Notes: generated by a model not told the origin, from the letters alone. A stretch of 64,000 nt of DNA from UBA4660 sp034408895 (GCA_034408895.1 JAWXCI010000073.1:1-64000); one strand, 5' to 3'; positions 1 through 8,444 are shown, counted from the first letter of the stretch. A program made the numbers and translations.

Positions 1-1
1 A

Positions 2-157
2 CACAGACAGAAACATTTTCGCGCTTCTTCACAGCCTCTGCATCCTGCGCCCGGCCAAATCATTTCTGTTTCTGTTGAAGAATTTTCAACCGGCAACTAC
101 GTTCAGGATTTCCTTCAGCACAATACACATTGCTCAGGAACGTTCGCTGTTCATTGA
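2..157 (+). CDS. Possible 3' end of an unidentified upstream gene
   Basis: This frame is open from the window edge for 51 codons and stops at 155-157, seven bases before the acylphosphatase start, the spacing expected within an operon. The readable C-terminus contains PLHPAPGQIISVSVEEF followed by GNYVQDFL, which has the composition of a real protein but matches no family I can name. The alternative is a chance open frame; the left-hand sequence would decide. Confidence 0.3.
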   Translation, partial: HRQKHFRASSQPLHPAPGQIISVSVEEFSTGNYVQDFLQHNTHCSGTFAVH

Positions 158-164
158 TTGCATC

Positions 165-437
165 ATGCGTTACTCCATCACCATTACCGGAAAAGTACAG
201 GGCGTCTGGTTCCGCAATTACACGAAAGAGAAAGCGGATGAACTCGGCATTTGCGGCTTCGTGAAAAATCTAGCTGATGGCAGCGTCTATTGCGAAGCGG
301 AAGGAACTCCTCAAAATCTTGAACTGTTCGCTGATTGGTGCGGCATTGGTTCTCCCCTATCCGAAGTTAAATCTGTGAATGTGGAAAGAAAAGATGATAC
401 GGGCTACACAGGATTTGCAATTGAAAGAAAACCGTAA
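165..437 (+). CDS. acyP: Acylphosphatase
   Basis: A 90-residue cytosolic enzyme that hydrolyses the carboxyl-phosphate bond of acylphosphates. The N-terminus reads MRYSITITGKVQGVWFRNYT; the GKVQGVWFR segment is the family's phosphate-binding loop with its catalytic arginine, and the following GFVKNLADGSVYCEAEG segment is the usual second signature. The length is typical of the family. An in-frame ATG lies 30 codons upstream, but those residues match nothing in the family, so the ATG at 165 is chosen. The gene converges on ribD, and a CTGCC-rich repeat tract fills the short space between them. Confidence 0.93.
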   Translation: MRYSITITGKVQGVWFRNYTKEKADELGICGFVKNLADGSVYCEAEGTPQNLELFADWCGIGSPLSEVKSVNVERKDDTGYTGFAIERKP

Positions 438-485
438 TTGCCAACAGTTTCCTGCCTACTCCTTACTGCCAACTTACCGCCAACA
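438..485. repeat. CTGCC-rich simple repeat overlapping the 3' end of ribD
   Basis: This tract is built from variants of CTGCCTACT and CTGCCAACT. It begins directly after the acylphosphatase stop codon and runs through the ribD stop at 463-465, so the last residues of RibD (LAVSWQ) are written by the repeat. The tract at 16721-16774 inside the oligopeptide-binding gene has the same vocabulary. Confidence 0.6.
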
Positions 486-1500
486 CATCGTCACCCATTC
501 TCTCCAAAGATGTTGGAGTAAATGGAAATGCAGGCGCCTTCAATCCGGTGCCGAAAGCCTTATTTCCTGTGAGCACTCTTGCTTCATCCCACAAGTTTTG
601 TTTTATGAATTGTTCGAGTGTAAAGGCACCACCCTCCACCATGAGTGAAATGATTTGGCGGGAGTGAAGCGCGGTCATTAATTGACCAATAACATCTGAA
701 CCGAAGTCAATTTTTATCCACTCGACATGGTCGCTTTTCAATTCTTGTTTCTCATTCACGATGAGCGTGTTCGCATCACGGGAAAAAATTGTTGACGAAG
801 AAGGGATTTCAAGTTGGCTATCAATGGCAATGCGCAATGGATTTTTCCCTGCCACCATTCTTACAGTCAGTAAAGGATTATCATTGAGAACTGTATTCTT
901 CCCCACAAGAATTGCCTGCTCCTGTGCCCGCCACAAATGCACCAGAGGTTGTGCTGATGGCGATGTGATCCAGTTCATGCCACTCTCACTTCGGCTTCTT
1001 TCTTTATCCAAAAACCCATCTAGAGTTTGCGCCCATTTCAAAATGATGTAGGGTCTCTTCCTGGAATGAAAAGTGAAAAACCTACGGTTGAGGTGTGCGC
1101 CCTCTTCTTCGCAAATTCCTCCCATCACCTCTACTCCACTTTCACGAAGTTTCTGCAATCCTTTTCCTGCAACCAGTGGATTCGGGTCCACATTCGAAAC
1201 CACGACACGCGGAATTTTCTTTTCAAGAATCAACTCCACGCATGGTGGCGTTTTGCCATGATGTGCGCATGGTTCAAGATTTACATACAAAGTGCTTGAT
1301 GAGAGCAGGGTCTGATCCTGTACTGAATTTATCGCATTCACTTCCGCATGTGCCCCACCAAACTCGATATGAAAACCTTCACCGATGATTTTCCCATCGT
1401 GCACAATAACACAACCCACCATCGGATTGGGAGCCACATTGCCGAGGCCGTGTTCGGCAAGTTGAATGCATCTTTTTATGTAGTTGATTTCAGATTCCAA
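463..1500 (-). CDS. ribD: Bifunctional riboflavin biosynthesis deaminase/reductase RibD
   Basis: Performs two successive riboflavin steps: deamination of the pyrimidine from GTP cyclohydrolase II, then NADPH-dependent reduction of its ribosyl side chain. The 345-residue protein has the N-terminal zinc deaminase domain, with HAE at residues 51-53 and PCAHHGKTPPC at 77-87 supplying the zinc ligands and the proton-shuttling glutamate. A C-terminal RibD_C reductase domain starts near residue 147 (RPYIILKWAQTLDG). The start lies one base after the folD stop, indicating cotranscription and probable coupling. The extreme C-terminus (LAVSWQ) is encoded by a simple repeat and has probably been altered. 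Confidence 0.95.
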   Translation of the reverse strand: MESEINYIKRCIQLAEHGLGNVAPNPMVGCVIVHDGKIIGEGFHIEFGGAHAEVNAINSVQDQTLLSSSTLYVNLEPCAHHGKTPPCVELILEKKIPRVVVSNVDPNPLVAGKGLQKLRESGVEVMGGICEEEGAHLNRRFFTFHSRKRPYIILKWAQTLDGFLDKERSRSESGMNWITSPSAQPLVHLWRAQEQAILVGKNTVLNDNPLLTVRMVAGKNPLRIAIDSQLEIPSSSTIFSRDANTLIVNEKQELKSDHVEWIKIDFGSDVIGQLMTALHSRQIISLMVEGGAFTLEQFIKQNLWDEARVLTGNKAFGTGLKAPAFPFTPTSLERMGDDVLAVSWQ

Positions 1501-1501
1501 T

Positions 1502-2368
1502 TTATTGAACGGCCTGAAGCGTGTTGTTCAACAATGAAACAATCGTCATAGGGCCAACGCCCCCTGGCACGGGAGTAATGAAGGAACACTTTGGCGCCAC
1601 TTCATCGAACTTCACATCACCTGCCAAACGGAAGCCTGATTTCTTCGATGGATCAGGAACGCGAGTGATACCGACATCCACTACCACCGCTCCTTCCTTC
1701 ACCATTGCGGCCGTCACGAATTCCGGTCTTCCCAATGCGGCAATGATTATTTCTGCTTCAGCACAAATCGCTTCAAGGTTTTTTGTTTTGCTGTGTGTGA
1801 GTGTTACAGTACAATTGCCGGGATAAGCGTTGCGTTGTAGCAGAATTGTCATCGGCAATCCCACTATGTGCGAGCGACCAATCACCACTGCGTGTTTGCT
1901 TTCTGTCTGCACCTTGTATCGTTTCAGCAATTCGATGATACCGCCAGGAGTTGCGGGAAGAAAACAGGGAAGGTTCAACGCCATGCGGCCCACATTTTCA
2001 GGATGAAAACCATCCACATCTTTTCGCGGGTCAATGGCAAGAAGAATTTTGTGTTCATCAATATGCTTTGGCAATGGAAGTTGCACTATGTAACCATCAA
2101 TGTCCGGATCGTTGTTCAACCCAATAATCTTGCTGATGAGTTCCTGCTCCGAAATGTTTTCCTCCAGTTGCAGCAGCGTTGATTTGAAACCCACTTCCTC
2201 ACACGCCTTCACCTTGGCTCCTACATAGGTCATACTTGCACCATTGCTTCCTACAAGCACTGCTGCCAGATGAGGAATTTTCTTTCCATCTGCTTTTCGC
2301 TTGGAAACGACTTCCGCAATTTCCAGCTTTATCTCCTTCGATGTTTTATTTCCGTCCAGCAATTCCAT
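1502..2368 (-). CDS. folD: Bifunctional methylenetetrahydrofolate dehydrogenase/cyclohydrolase FolD
   Basis: Interconverts 5,10-methylene-, methenyl- and 10-formyl-tetrahydrofolate in the cytosol, using NADP+. The 288-residue product carries the catalytic tyrosine and lysine region SMTYVGAKVKACEEVG, the DGYIVQLPLPKHI substrate signature, the nucleotide-binding GRSHIVGLPM segment and the C-terminal TPVPGGVGPMT motif. The start MELLDGNKTSKEIK is used because an 18-residue in-frame upstream extension lacks family similarity. The gene lies between ffh (85 bases upstream, with a palindrome in the gap) and ribD (one base downstream), in a leftward run. Confidence 0.95.
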   Translation of the reverse strand: MELLDGNKTSKEIKLEIAEVVSKRKADGKKIPHLAAVLVGSNGASMTYVGAKVKACEEVGFKSTLLQLEENISEQELISKIIGLNNDPDIDGYIVQLPLPKHIDEHKILLAIDPRKDVDGFHPENVGRMALNLPCFLPATPGGIIELLKRYKVQTESKHAVVIGRSHIVGLPMTILLQRNAYPGNCTVTLTHSKTKNLEAICAEAEIIIAALGRPEFVTAAMVKEGAVVVDVGITRVPDPSKKSGFRLAGDVKFDEVAPKCSFITPVPGGVGPMTIVSLLNNTLQAVQ

Positions 2369-2422
2369 ATCAACATTTCTTTCCGAACATTTACTTATTG
2401 ACTTTTGTGAAGCGTAGCGCAA

Positions 2423-2440
2423 TCCCGATTTTTATCGGGA
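2423..2440. repeat. Perfect TCCCGAT/ATCGGGA palindrome between ffh and folD
   Basis: A 7-bp perfect inverted repeat with a TTTT loop. Related cores occur at 6881-6896, 49810-49825 and 60930-60947, always between genes, so this looks like a dispersed palindromic element. It could also weaken readthrough from ffh into folD. Confidence 0.7.
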
Positions 2441-2452
2441 CCTCTTGCCAAT

Positions 2453-3787
2453 TTATCTCTTCATCCCTTTCATATTCTTCATCATGTTCATCATCTGCGT
2501 TTTGTTGGTCATCATTTTCATCATGCCGCGCATTTGGTCAAATTGTTTCACCATCCGGTTCACATCGTCAAGACTTCTACCGCTTCCCCGGGCTATACGG
2601 CTTTTGCGGCTCATATCAATCACCATTGGATTCCCTCTCTCTTTTGGTGTCATTGATTTTATCATGGCCTCCACATGTTTAAACGCGTCATCACTTATTT
2701 CAATGTCCTTCATGGCTTTGCCTACACCGGGAATCATGCTCATGATGTCTTTCATGTTCCCCATCTTCTTTATCTGGCCAATCTGTTCAAGAAAATCGTT
2801 GTAGTCGAACTTATCACGCTTGATTTTCCTTTCCAGAATTTTCGCCTGCTCTTCATCCATTTGTTCCTGAGCGCGTTCCACCAGGGTAACTACATCCCCC
2901 ATACCCAGTATGCGGCTTGCCATCCGTTCGGGGTAGAACACGTCAATGGCATCCATCTTCTCGCCTGTACCAATGAATTTGATAGGTTTATTTACTTCGT
3001 GAAGAATTGAAATGGCTGCGCCACCACGTGTATCACCGTCAAGTTTTGTTAAGATGACGCCATCGAAACTCAATCGTTCGTTGAATGTGCGCGCAGTGTT
3101 CACCTCATCCTGACCGGTCATGGCATCCACCACAAAAAGCGTTTCGGAAGGATTCACGGCCTTCTTCACGTTTGCGATTTCGGTCATCATCTCATCGTCA
3201 ATTGCGAGGCGACCAGCAGTGTCAATAATGACCACATTGAAACCGTTCTGCTTTGCGTGCACAATTGCGTTTTGTGCAATTGAAACAGCACTCTTGTTCT
3301 CACGTTCACTAAATACTTCCACACCTATTCCCTCTCCGACAATATGCAACTGGTCAATGGCCGCGGGCCGATATATGTCACACGCCACAAGCAATGGTTT
3401 CTTTCCTTTTTTAGTTTTGAGGAAGTTGGCGAGTTTGCCGGAGAAAGTGGTTTTTCCGGAACCCTGCAAACCACTCATAAGAACCACTGCCGGACTTCCT
3501 TCAAGCCTGATGTCGGTGGCGCTTCCACCCATCAACTGCTTCAATTCATCATGGGTGATTTTGACAAGAAGTTGGCCGGGCTTAAGTGAGGTGAGCACCT
3601 TTTCACCCAATGCTTTTTCACGGATGCGATCGGTGAATTCTTTGGCAACTTTGAAACTCACGTCAGCATCGAGCAGTGCCCTGCGGATTTCCTTTGCGGT
3701 TTCGGCAACGTTGAGTTCCGTGATGTTGCCTTCACCCTTTAAGACTTTAAACGCTCTCTCTAATTTCTCTGAGATATTTTCGAACAT
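2453..3787 (-). CDS. ffh: Signal recognition particle protein Ffh
   Basis: GTPase subunit of the bacterial SRP; it binds hydrophobic signal sequences on nascent chains and delivers ribosomes to FtsY and SecYEG. The 444-residue protein has a four-helix N domain (about 1-90), a G domain with GLQGSGKTT (106-114), DTAGR (189-193) and TKLDGD (247-252), and a methionine-rich M domain from about residue 325 whose tail (MMKMMTNKTQMMNMMKNMKGMKR) is extreme in methionine. The 4.5S RNA-binding segment, SRKSRIARGSGRS, is present. It is first in the leftward ffh-folD-ribD run and has its own promoter. Confidence 0.97.
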   Translation of the reverse strand: MFENISEKLERAFKVLKGEGNITELNVAETAKEIRRALLDADVSFKVAKEFTDRIREKALGEKVLTSLKPGQLLVKITHDELKQLMGGSATDIRLEGSPAVVLMSGLQGSGKTTFSGKLANFLKTKKGKKPLLVACDIYRPAAIDQLHIVGEGIGVEVFSERENKSAVSIAQNAIVHAKQNGFNVVIIDTAGRLAIDDEMMTEIANVKKAVNPSETLFVVDAMTGQDEVNTARTFNERLSFDGVILTKLDGDTRGGAAISILHEVNKPIKFIGTGEKMDAIDVFYPERMASRILGMGDVVTLVERAQEQMDEEQAKILERKIKRDKFDYNDFLEQIGQIKKMGNMKDIMSMIPGVGKAMKDIEISDDAFKHVEAMIKSMTPKERGNPMVIDMSRKSRIARGSGRSLDDVNRMVKQFDQMRGMMKMMTNKTQMMNMMKNMKGMKR

Positions 3788-3810
3788 GCTGTTTTTTTTT
3801 TTGAGGAGGG

Positions 3811-3818
3811 CAAATGTA
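3811..3818 (-). promoter_or_regulatory. Promoter -7 element for ffh
   Basis: On the minus strand this reads TACATTTG, a full match to the Bacteroidota -7 consensus TAnnTTTG, 23 bases before the ffh ATG. The intervening leader is A-rich, as is common in this phylum. Confidence 0.6.
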
Positions 3819-3860
3819 GAAGCGCGGGAGGCTGGAAGTGGGAGGAAGAAAGCGTAATTC

Positions 3861-3868
3861 TACTTTTG
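3861..3868 (+). promoter_or_regulatory. Promoter -7 element for the PagL-like gene
   Basis: TACTTTTG lies only five bases before the chosen ATG at 3874. If transcription starts a few bases downstream of the element, the mRNA has almost no leader. It is divergent from the ffh promoter in the same 86-base space. Confidence 0.6.
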
Positions 3869-3873
3869 GCGCT

Positions 3874-5013
3874 ATGAGTTTTGGGACGAGGTTGGTAATT
3901 CTCTGTGTAATGTTGTTCGGGCTTCCATCATTGCGGTTGTGCGGACAAAAGGACAGCACAAAACATTCTCCTTTCGCAAATTCGTACTTCGCTATTTCTC
4001 CACACTATGGATTTATTGTCCCGCATACTTCTGCTATCAGTCATTTGGTTCAGGGGCATTCTTATGGCGTTGGATTCGATTTGATTTCTTCAGGGTCTGA
4101 ATACAAAACCTGGCGTGGCCTTTACAATTATCCTGAAACGGGGCTGATTTTTTTTCTTTTGAATACCGGTAATAAAGATCAACTTGGCTACGAAATTTCA
4201 TGTTCCTACTTTTTAAACCTTACCTTAAATTCATATCATCGCGATCGAATCACCTCAACTAGCAATGATGGACGTCACTGGATAGGATTGGGGATTGGAG
4301 CTGGTTTCACCACCAAGCCGTGGAATCTTCGGGAAAATCATCAGGCACCTGTACTCGGCTCATCGCTGAATCTTGCGCTTACAATTCAATATTCTGCAAG
4401 ACTACTTTCTTCAAAGAAATTTGAGATTCGCAGTGGTTTACGTATTCATCATTACTCCAATGGTGCCTTCAGCGTTCCAAACCTTGGAACCAATAATGCA
4501 AGCGTGTTTTTTTCTGCCGGAGTCAAAACCGCCTATACGAATATTGATTATGTGCCTCACTCAACCGATTCGTTTTCATTTTCGAACTCGATTAGTTTTT
4601 CCGTAGGCGCAAAAGAAATTCCTCCTCCAATTGGCAAAAAGTATCCAGTGTTTTCGCTCAACTATTTATTTGACAAAAGAGTGAGTTACAAAAGTTCTTT
4701 CGGTGCAGGGTTAGATGCGTTTTATAATTCATCTGTCAAAACGCTTCTTGAACGAAGGGATGATTATGCCCCTCCATCGCAAGATGTGTTGCAGCTTGGG
4801 GCAAGCATTGGTTACACCCTTCATTTCTCAAAATTCCAGTTGAAAGTACAGAACGGAATTTATCTCTACGACAAATGGAAAGATACCGGCAAGTTTTACC
4901 ACCGCTTCGGGTTGCGTTACCAACTTTCAAAACATTGGTTTGCACACATGTCGTTGAAAACACATTTCGCAAAAGCAGATTTTGGTGAATGGGGATTGGG
5001 ATGGAAATTCTGA
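3874..5013 (+). CDS. PagL-like lipid A deacylase/acyloxyacyl hydrolase family protein
   Basis: A 379-residue protein with an N-terminal signal peptide ending near LRLCGQ, followed by alternating beta strands typical of an outer-membrane barrel. The segment IHHYSNGAFSVPNLGTNN carries the HxSN plus PN-G-N pattern of the PagL/acyloxyacyl hydrolase family, which removes the 3-O acyl chain of lipid A. The position of the PagL catalytic glutamate appears to hold asparagine, so the activity is uncertain. It is longer than PagL itself, with extra C-terminal strands. The start at 3874 follows a good -7 element. A DUF2807 lipoprotein gene follows 11 bases after the stop. Confidence 0.7.
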   Translation: MSFGTRLVILCVMLFGLPSLRLCGQKDSTKHSPFANSYFAISPHYGFIVPHTSAISHLVQGHSYGVGFDLISSGSEYKTWRGLYNYPETGLIFFLLNTGNKDQLGYEISCSYFLNLTLNSYHRDRITSTSNDGRHWIGLGIGAGFTTKPWNLRENHQAPVLGSSLNLALTIQYSARLLSSKKFEIRSGLRIHHYSNGAFSVPNLGTNNASVFFSAGVKTAYTNIDYVPHSTDSFSFSNSISFSVGAKEIPPPIGKKYPVFSLNYLFDKRVSYKSSFGAGLDAFYNSSVKTLLERRDDYAPPSQDVLQLGASIGYTLHFSKFQLKVQNGIYLYDKWKDTGKFYHRFGLRYQLSKHWFAHMSLKTHFAKADFGEWGLGWKF

Positions 5014-5024
5014 ATGGTACACGG

Positions 5025-5777
5025 ATGAAACGGCTAAAACAGAACTTCACAGACGCCTTATTTATCTGTGTGTGTATTGGCTGGCTTTCATCCTGCAACA
5101 AACCCAACTCGCCCGATTGTTTCCAGCACGCAGGGGATTACACAACTGAAAAACGCCTGCTCGATGAATTTTCATCCATTGAAATTCGCGACTACATTCA
5201 AATAGAATTGTGCGATTCGACAGAGTCCTTCACCGAAATAACTGCACCCGAAAATCTTATCCCAGACATCATCACCGAAGTGGAGAACGGGAAACTTTTT
5301 ATTCGCAATGAGAACTCATGCAACTGGGTGCGTTCGTTCCAAAATAAAATAACGGTCAGGATTTGCGCTCCGGATTTTCACGACATCCAACATTATGGAA
5401 CAGGAAATGTTTCTAGCGTGAATACGATTCAATCCAATTATTTCAGGATGGAAAACAGACAGGCAGCAGGAGTTGCTCAACTTGATATGGAGGTGGATTC
5501 ATGCGCCATACTTATTCATACAGGTGTTAGTGATTTCGCGTTGACAGGCCATTGCCATAAAGCCGAACTTTACAACCAGGGGTGGGGAATACTCGATGCA
5601 AGAAATCTAGTAACGCATACAGCACTGGTCAACAATTCAACAATAAATGACATCTATGTTCACGCAACGGATTACCTCTTTGGGTTCATCGCGTTTTCAG
5701 GAAACATTTACTACAAGGGAAATCCAGGAATTGACAGCGAGATAGAAGGAGATGGGCAATTGATACCGGTGGAGTGA
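5025..5777 (+). CDS. DUF2807 (head GIN domain) lipoprotein
   Basis: A 250-residue predicted lipoprotein: hydrophobic N-terminus and a lipobox LSSC after MKRLKQNFTDALFICVCIGW. The body is the repetitive beta-rich DUF2807/head GIN fold: a DEFSSIEIRDYIQIEL opening, a GTGNVSSVN turn and successive strand repeats predicted to form a beta helix. The molecular function of this family is not established; many members are envelope-associated. The start MKRLKQ is preferred to upstream in-frame ATGs because it immediately precedes the signal peptide and clears the upstream stop. It is probably cotranscribed with the PagL-like gene and converges on the ApbE-like gene. Confidence 0.8.
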   Translation: MKRLKQNFTDALFICVCIGWLSSCNKPNSPDCFQHAGDYTTEKRLLDEFSSIEIRDYIQIELCDSTESFTEITAPENLIPDIITEVENGKLFIRNENSCNWVRSFQNKITVRICAPDFHDIQHYGTGNVSSVNTIQSNYFRMENRQAAGVAQLDMEVDSCAILIHTGVSDFALTGHCHKAELYNQGWGILDARNLVTHTALVNNSTINDIYVHATDYLFGFIAFSGNIYYKGNPGIDSEIEGDGQLIPVE

Positions 5778-5780
5778 AAA

Positions 5781-6830
5781 TCAATAAGTGCTCAGCGTAT
5801 CTATAACCGCAGTGTTGATGAGTGCATTTCCAAATGCTGGTGTAAATGAACTGAGCCATTGGCTATCCAGTTGGTCAAGTAACAACACTTCTATAGGTTC
5901 CTGCTTGTTGCTATCGTAGAACGCGGTAATCTCATCAGTACCCATTATCATGAAAGCTTGAGCATAGGCTTCGGCAAAAACTGCACTGGGTGCAAGCACA
6001 TACACATACTCTTTAGTATTCTCCGGATCAAATATGATGGGATAACCGTAGGTGGGATCCACGTAAGATTTTTTATCCTCAAATTCCTTTATTGCTATCG
6101 CCTGGTTCGAAAGGCGAAGACTGTCACCCTCCGCGGTTAGGGTAATGGCTGAAGTAGTGTCATTTTCAAAACCATAACACAACACGATATCATCGAGGGT
6201 CAGCCTGAAATCCCTGATACCACGTTCCTGCAAATAAGCTCCTGCCATGTCCAGTGCGTAGGCATAAGCAAACTTTCCGAAGTCCAGTTCGATACGCGGA
6301 TCGTGTTTGCGCAATTGTGACTCACGATATTTATTGTCTTCTCCAAATTGCTCTACAAACACAAATCTTGTTTCATCATAACCCACAAATTCAAACAGCG
6401 AATCGAGGTTAGGCTCAGTTCCATTTCTCAACAAGCCCACTCCACTCCACGCTTTTTTCATGGGGCCTGTGGTGGGATCGAAATACCGCTGTGTTTTTTT
6501 CCATACTTCATTGCTCATATCGAACACAGTCCCGAAAAGAAATTGCGGATCAACAAAACAGAACATGGTGTCGGTTCGTTGGAATTTATTGTAGCGCGAA
6601 ATGATGGAACCTGGCACGTGGGGTGAAAAAGTATTTTCCACGAATTTGAAAATGGAATCAATTGCATGAGCGTAATCCGTGGTGTCACCGCCATAAACAA
6701 CCTGGTAATCGAACCCTGCAATGCTGCCGCCTATTCGATGGAAGGGGTCGGGCTTTTTCTTTTCATCACAAGAAAAAAACAGTACAGAAACTGTGGCCCA
6801 AATAATGACTGCCCGTGTGGCGAAATTCAT
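5781..6830 (-). CDS. Degenerate ApbE (FAD:protein FMN transferase)-like lipoprotein
   Basis: A 349-residue lipoprotein (lipobox FFSC, Cys21) with the ApbE architecture: the SIISRYN segment (75-81), FDPTTGPMKKAW (117-128), a DFG...YALD segment (183-194) and a YVDPTYGYP segment (256-264). ApbE enzymes attach FMN to target proteins using FAD and Mg2+. Here key positions differ from the family pattern: the lysine-glycine of AKGYAxD is Tyr-Ala (189-190), the following Gly-Gly is Asp-Asp (213-214), the TSG-Y segment is absent, the histidine before DP is Tyr256, and the ADA metal site is AEA (Glu287). The fold is recognisable but catalysis is doubtful. The start is taken at the signal peptide; a long upstream in-frame extension is ignored. 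Confidence 0.75.
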   Translation of the reverse strand: MNFATRAVIIWATVSVLFFSCDEKKKPDPFHRIGGSIAGFDYQVVYGGDTTDYAHAIDSIFKFVENTFSPHVPGSIISRYNKFQRTDTMFCFVDPQFLFGTVFDMSNEVWKKTQRYFDPTTGPMKKAWSGVGLLRNGTEPNLDSLFEFVGYDETRFVFVEQFGEDNKYRESQLRKHDPRIELDFGKFAYAYALDMAGAYLQERGIRDFRLTLDDIVLCYGFENDTTSAITLTAEGDSLRLSNQAIAIKEFEDKKSYVDPTYGYPIIFDPENTKEYVYVLAPSAVFAEAYAQAFMIMGTDEITAFYDSNKQEPIEVLLLDQLDSQWLSSFTPAFGNALINTAVIDTLSTY

Positions 6831-6880
6831 GGTGCGAACATAACTTACAATTGAAATTGATAATGTTGAGTGAAATGAAA

Positions 6881-6896
6881 TCCCGACAATTCGGGG
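6881..6896. repeat. TCCCGA/TCGGGG imperfect palindrome
   Basis: A 6-bp stem (one G-T pair) with a CAAT loop, between the divergent ApbE-like and plug genes. It belongs to the same family as the palindromes at 2423, 49810 and 60930. Confidence 0.5.
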
Positions 6897-6956
6897 GACA
6901 ATGGAGAATGGTCGAGACCGAACGAAATGAACCATAAACCCTTTATTTTGCTCCGA

Positions 6957-8246
6957 ATGAGATTGAATATTTTCCTTGTTGTTGTTGTTGCTTTTGCAGC
7001 GTCTAACTCTTTTGGACAGGATGATGATTATGCCAGAACGCAATCGTTGGCTTATGATAATGCTGTTTACCGTGAAGACATCCGCAGTGTGCAATGTTTC
7101 CTTGAAGAGGCGCGCCTGTCCTATCCTGTTATCATGTTGGGTTCTGGCACGAGTGTGCAATTGCACTTCGACCAAATGGCGGAGGATTTCTCAGACTTTA
7201 CCTTTTATGCCATTCACTGTGATGCACAATGGAAACCAACTGATTTGGAATCCAATGAATACATAGAGGGATTTCCCCAACAAGACATTACAGAATTTGA
7301 AAGCAGTTTCAACACCCGGAATGCTTATGTACACTATTCCCTGGAGTTTCCCAATGACATGATGCGCATCCGGCTTTCAGGAAATTATTTATTAGTGGTT
7401 TTTGAAGATGGTGACATCAATAACCTGGTGCTGTCGCGCAGAATTGTGGTGTACGAAGAACGCGTAACGTTGGGAGGTCAGGTAAAAAATTCAAGCACCA
7501 TCGCTCATCGCTTTACTCATCACGAAATTGATTTTTCGTTACAACATGAAAGTTTTTCCATTATGGATGCGCACCGCGATTTACATGTGGTGCTCCTCCA
7601 GAACCTGGACTGGTCAACAGCCAGGAATAACATCCAACCACAATTCATAAAGAACAATGAAATTACCTATGATTTGTATGAGGTAAACGAGTTTGAAGCG
7701 GGAAACGAATACCGCGAATTTGACACCAAGGACTTGCGCTACATTACCATGGAAGTGGCCAGTGTGGATGAAATGAACAAAAACATTACCGTGAATCTTC
7801 TGCCCGATGTGGCGCACGGAAGCAAGGGATATCTTTCCAATTATGATCTAAACGGTCGCTATTTTGTGCGAAACGATTGGGGAGGCAACAATGATATGGA
7901 ATCGGAATATCACCTGGTGAATTTTGTGCTGAGTACTGCGGAGTTTCCAATTGGCCAAGTGTATGTGGTGGGTGGATTTACGGATGGCCAATACCATAAA
8001 AATTTCAGGATGAAATGGAATTCAGCACTTCATAGCTATGAACTTTCTGCATGGCTGAAACAGGGTTTTTACAACTACCGCTATGTGGTAACAGACTATC
8101 TGCATCCCGCAGGAAGTTGGGAAACAACTGAGGGCAACTACGAGCAAACCGAGAATGATTATTTTATCATTGTCTATCATCACGACCATAGTATTGGTTA
8201 CGATCGCATCATTGGTTTCAAAGTCATGAATTCAGCACGGCCATAA
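6957..8246 (+). CDS. Type IX secretion system plug protein (formerly DUF5103)
   Basis: A 429-residue protein with a signal peptide (MRLNIFLVVVVAFAASNSFGQ). The features are those of the family formerly called DUF5103: an early FLEEARLSYPVIMLGSGTSVQLHFD segment, FTFYAIHCDAQWKPTDLESNEYIEGF, and a C-terminal E-set-like domain with GQVYVVGGFTDGQ and the paired WNSALHSYELSAWLKQGFYNYRYVV. In Flavobacterium a protein of this family closes the periplasmic end of the SprA translocon, so it belongs to the export machinery for the T9SS cargo in this window. The start MRLNIF is chosen for the signal peptide; an ATG ten codons upstream is possible. Confidence 0.85.
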   Translation: MRLNIFLVVVVAFAASNSFGQDDDYARTQSLAYDNAVYREDIRSVQCFLEEARLSYPVIMLGSGTSVQLHFDQMAEDFSDFTFYAIHCDAQWKPTDLESNEYIEGFPQQDITEFESSFNTRNAYVHYSLEFPNDMMRIRLSGNYLLVVFEDGDINNLVLSRRIVVYEERVTLGGQVKNSSTIAHRFTHHEIDFSLQHESFSIMDAHRDLHVVLLQNLDWSTARNNIQPQFIKNNEITYDLYEVNEFEAGNEYREFDTKDLRYITMEVASVDEMNKNITVNLLPDVAHGSKGYLSNYDLNGRYFVRNDWGGNNDMESEYHLVNFVLSTAEFPIGQVYVVGGFTDGQYHKNFRMKWNSALHSYELSAWLKQGFYNYRYVVTDYLHPAGSWETTEGNYEQTENDYFIIVYHHDHSIGYDRIIGFKVMNSARP

Positions 8247-8272
8247 CAAGTGCGCAGCCAAAAAAATTAGAA

Positions 8273-8398
8273 TTTACCCTTAGTGATCCCTTCGCGCCTT
8301 AGAGCCTTTGTGGCCTCGAACTTATTGCGACTCAAAGGCACGAATACTTTTGAAGCCAAGCGAGAATTTCTACTAAAAATTGCCGGAACAACCGGCAG
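8273..8398. repeat. Intergenic repeat remnant with inverted repeats
   Basis: The space before the LptF-like gene holds a GCGCC/CTTTG-rich stretch (about 8291-8313) of the type found scattered in many bacterial intergenic regions, bounded by a perfect inverted pair GCCTTTG (8305-8311) and CAAAGGC (8334-8340). A second hairpin, TGCCGG/CCGGCA, lies at 8382-8398. The stretch around 35302-35389 has a similar vocabulary. A TACTTTTG at 8346-8353 may be a chance promoter match. Confidence 0.45.
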
Positions 8399-8432
8399 CA
8401 GCCAAGGCACCAAAGCCACACACCCACAAGAA

Positions 8433-8440
8433 TAAATTTG
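8433..8440 (+). promoter_or_regulatory. Promoter -7 element for the LptF/LptG permease
   Basis: TAAATTTG, a full consensus match, four bases before the TTG start at 8445. This geometry again implies a very short or absent mRNA leader. Confidence 0.5.
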
Positions 8441-8444
8441 CCGC

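Noticed and set aside
5781..7175. Longer 464-residue version of the ApbE-like protein
   Set aside because: The first 115 residues overlap the divergent plug gene and precede a clear lipoprotein signal peptide.
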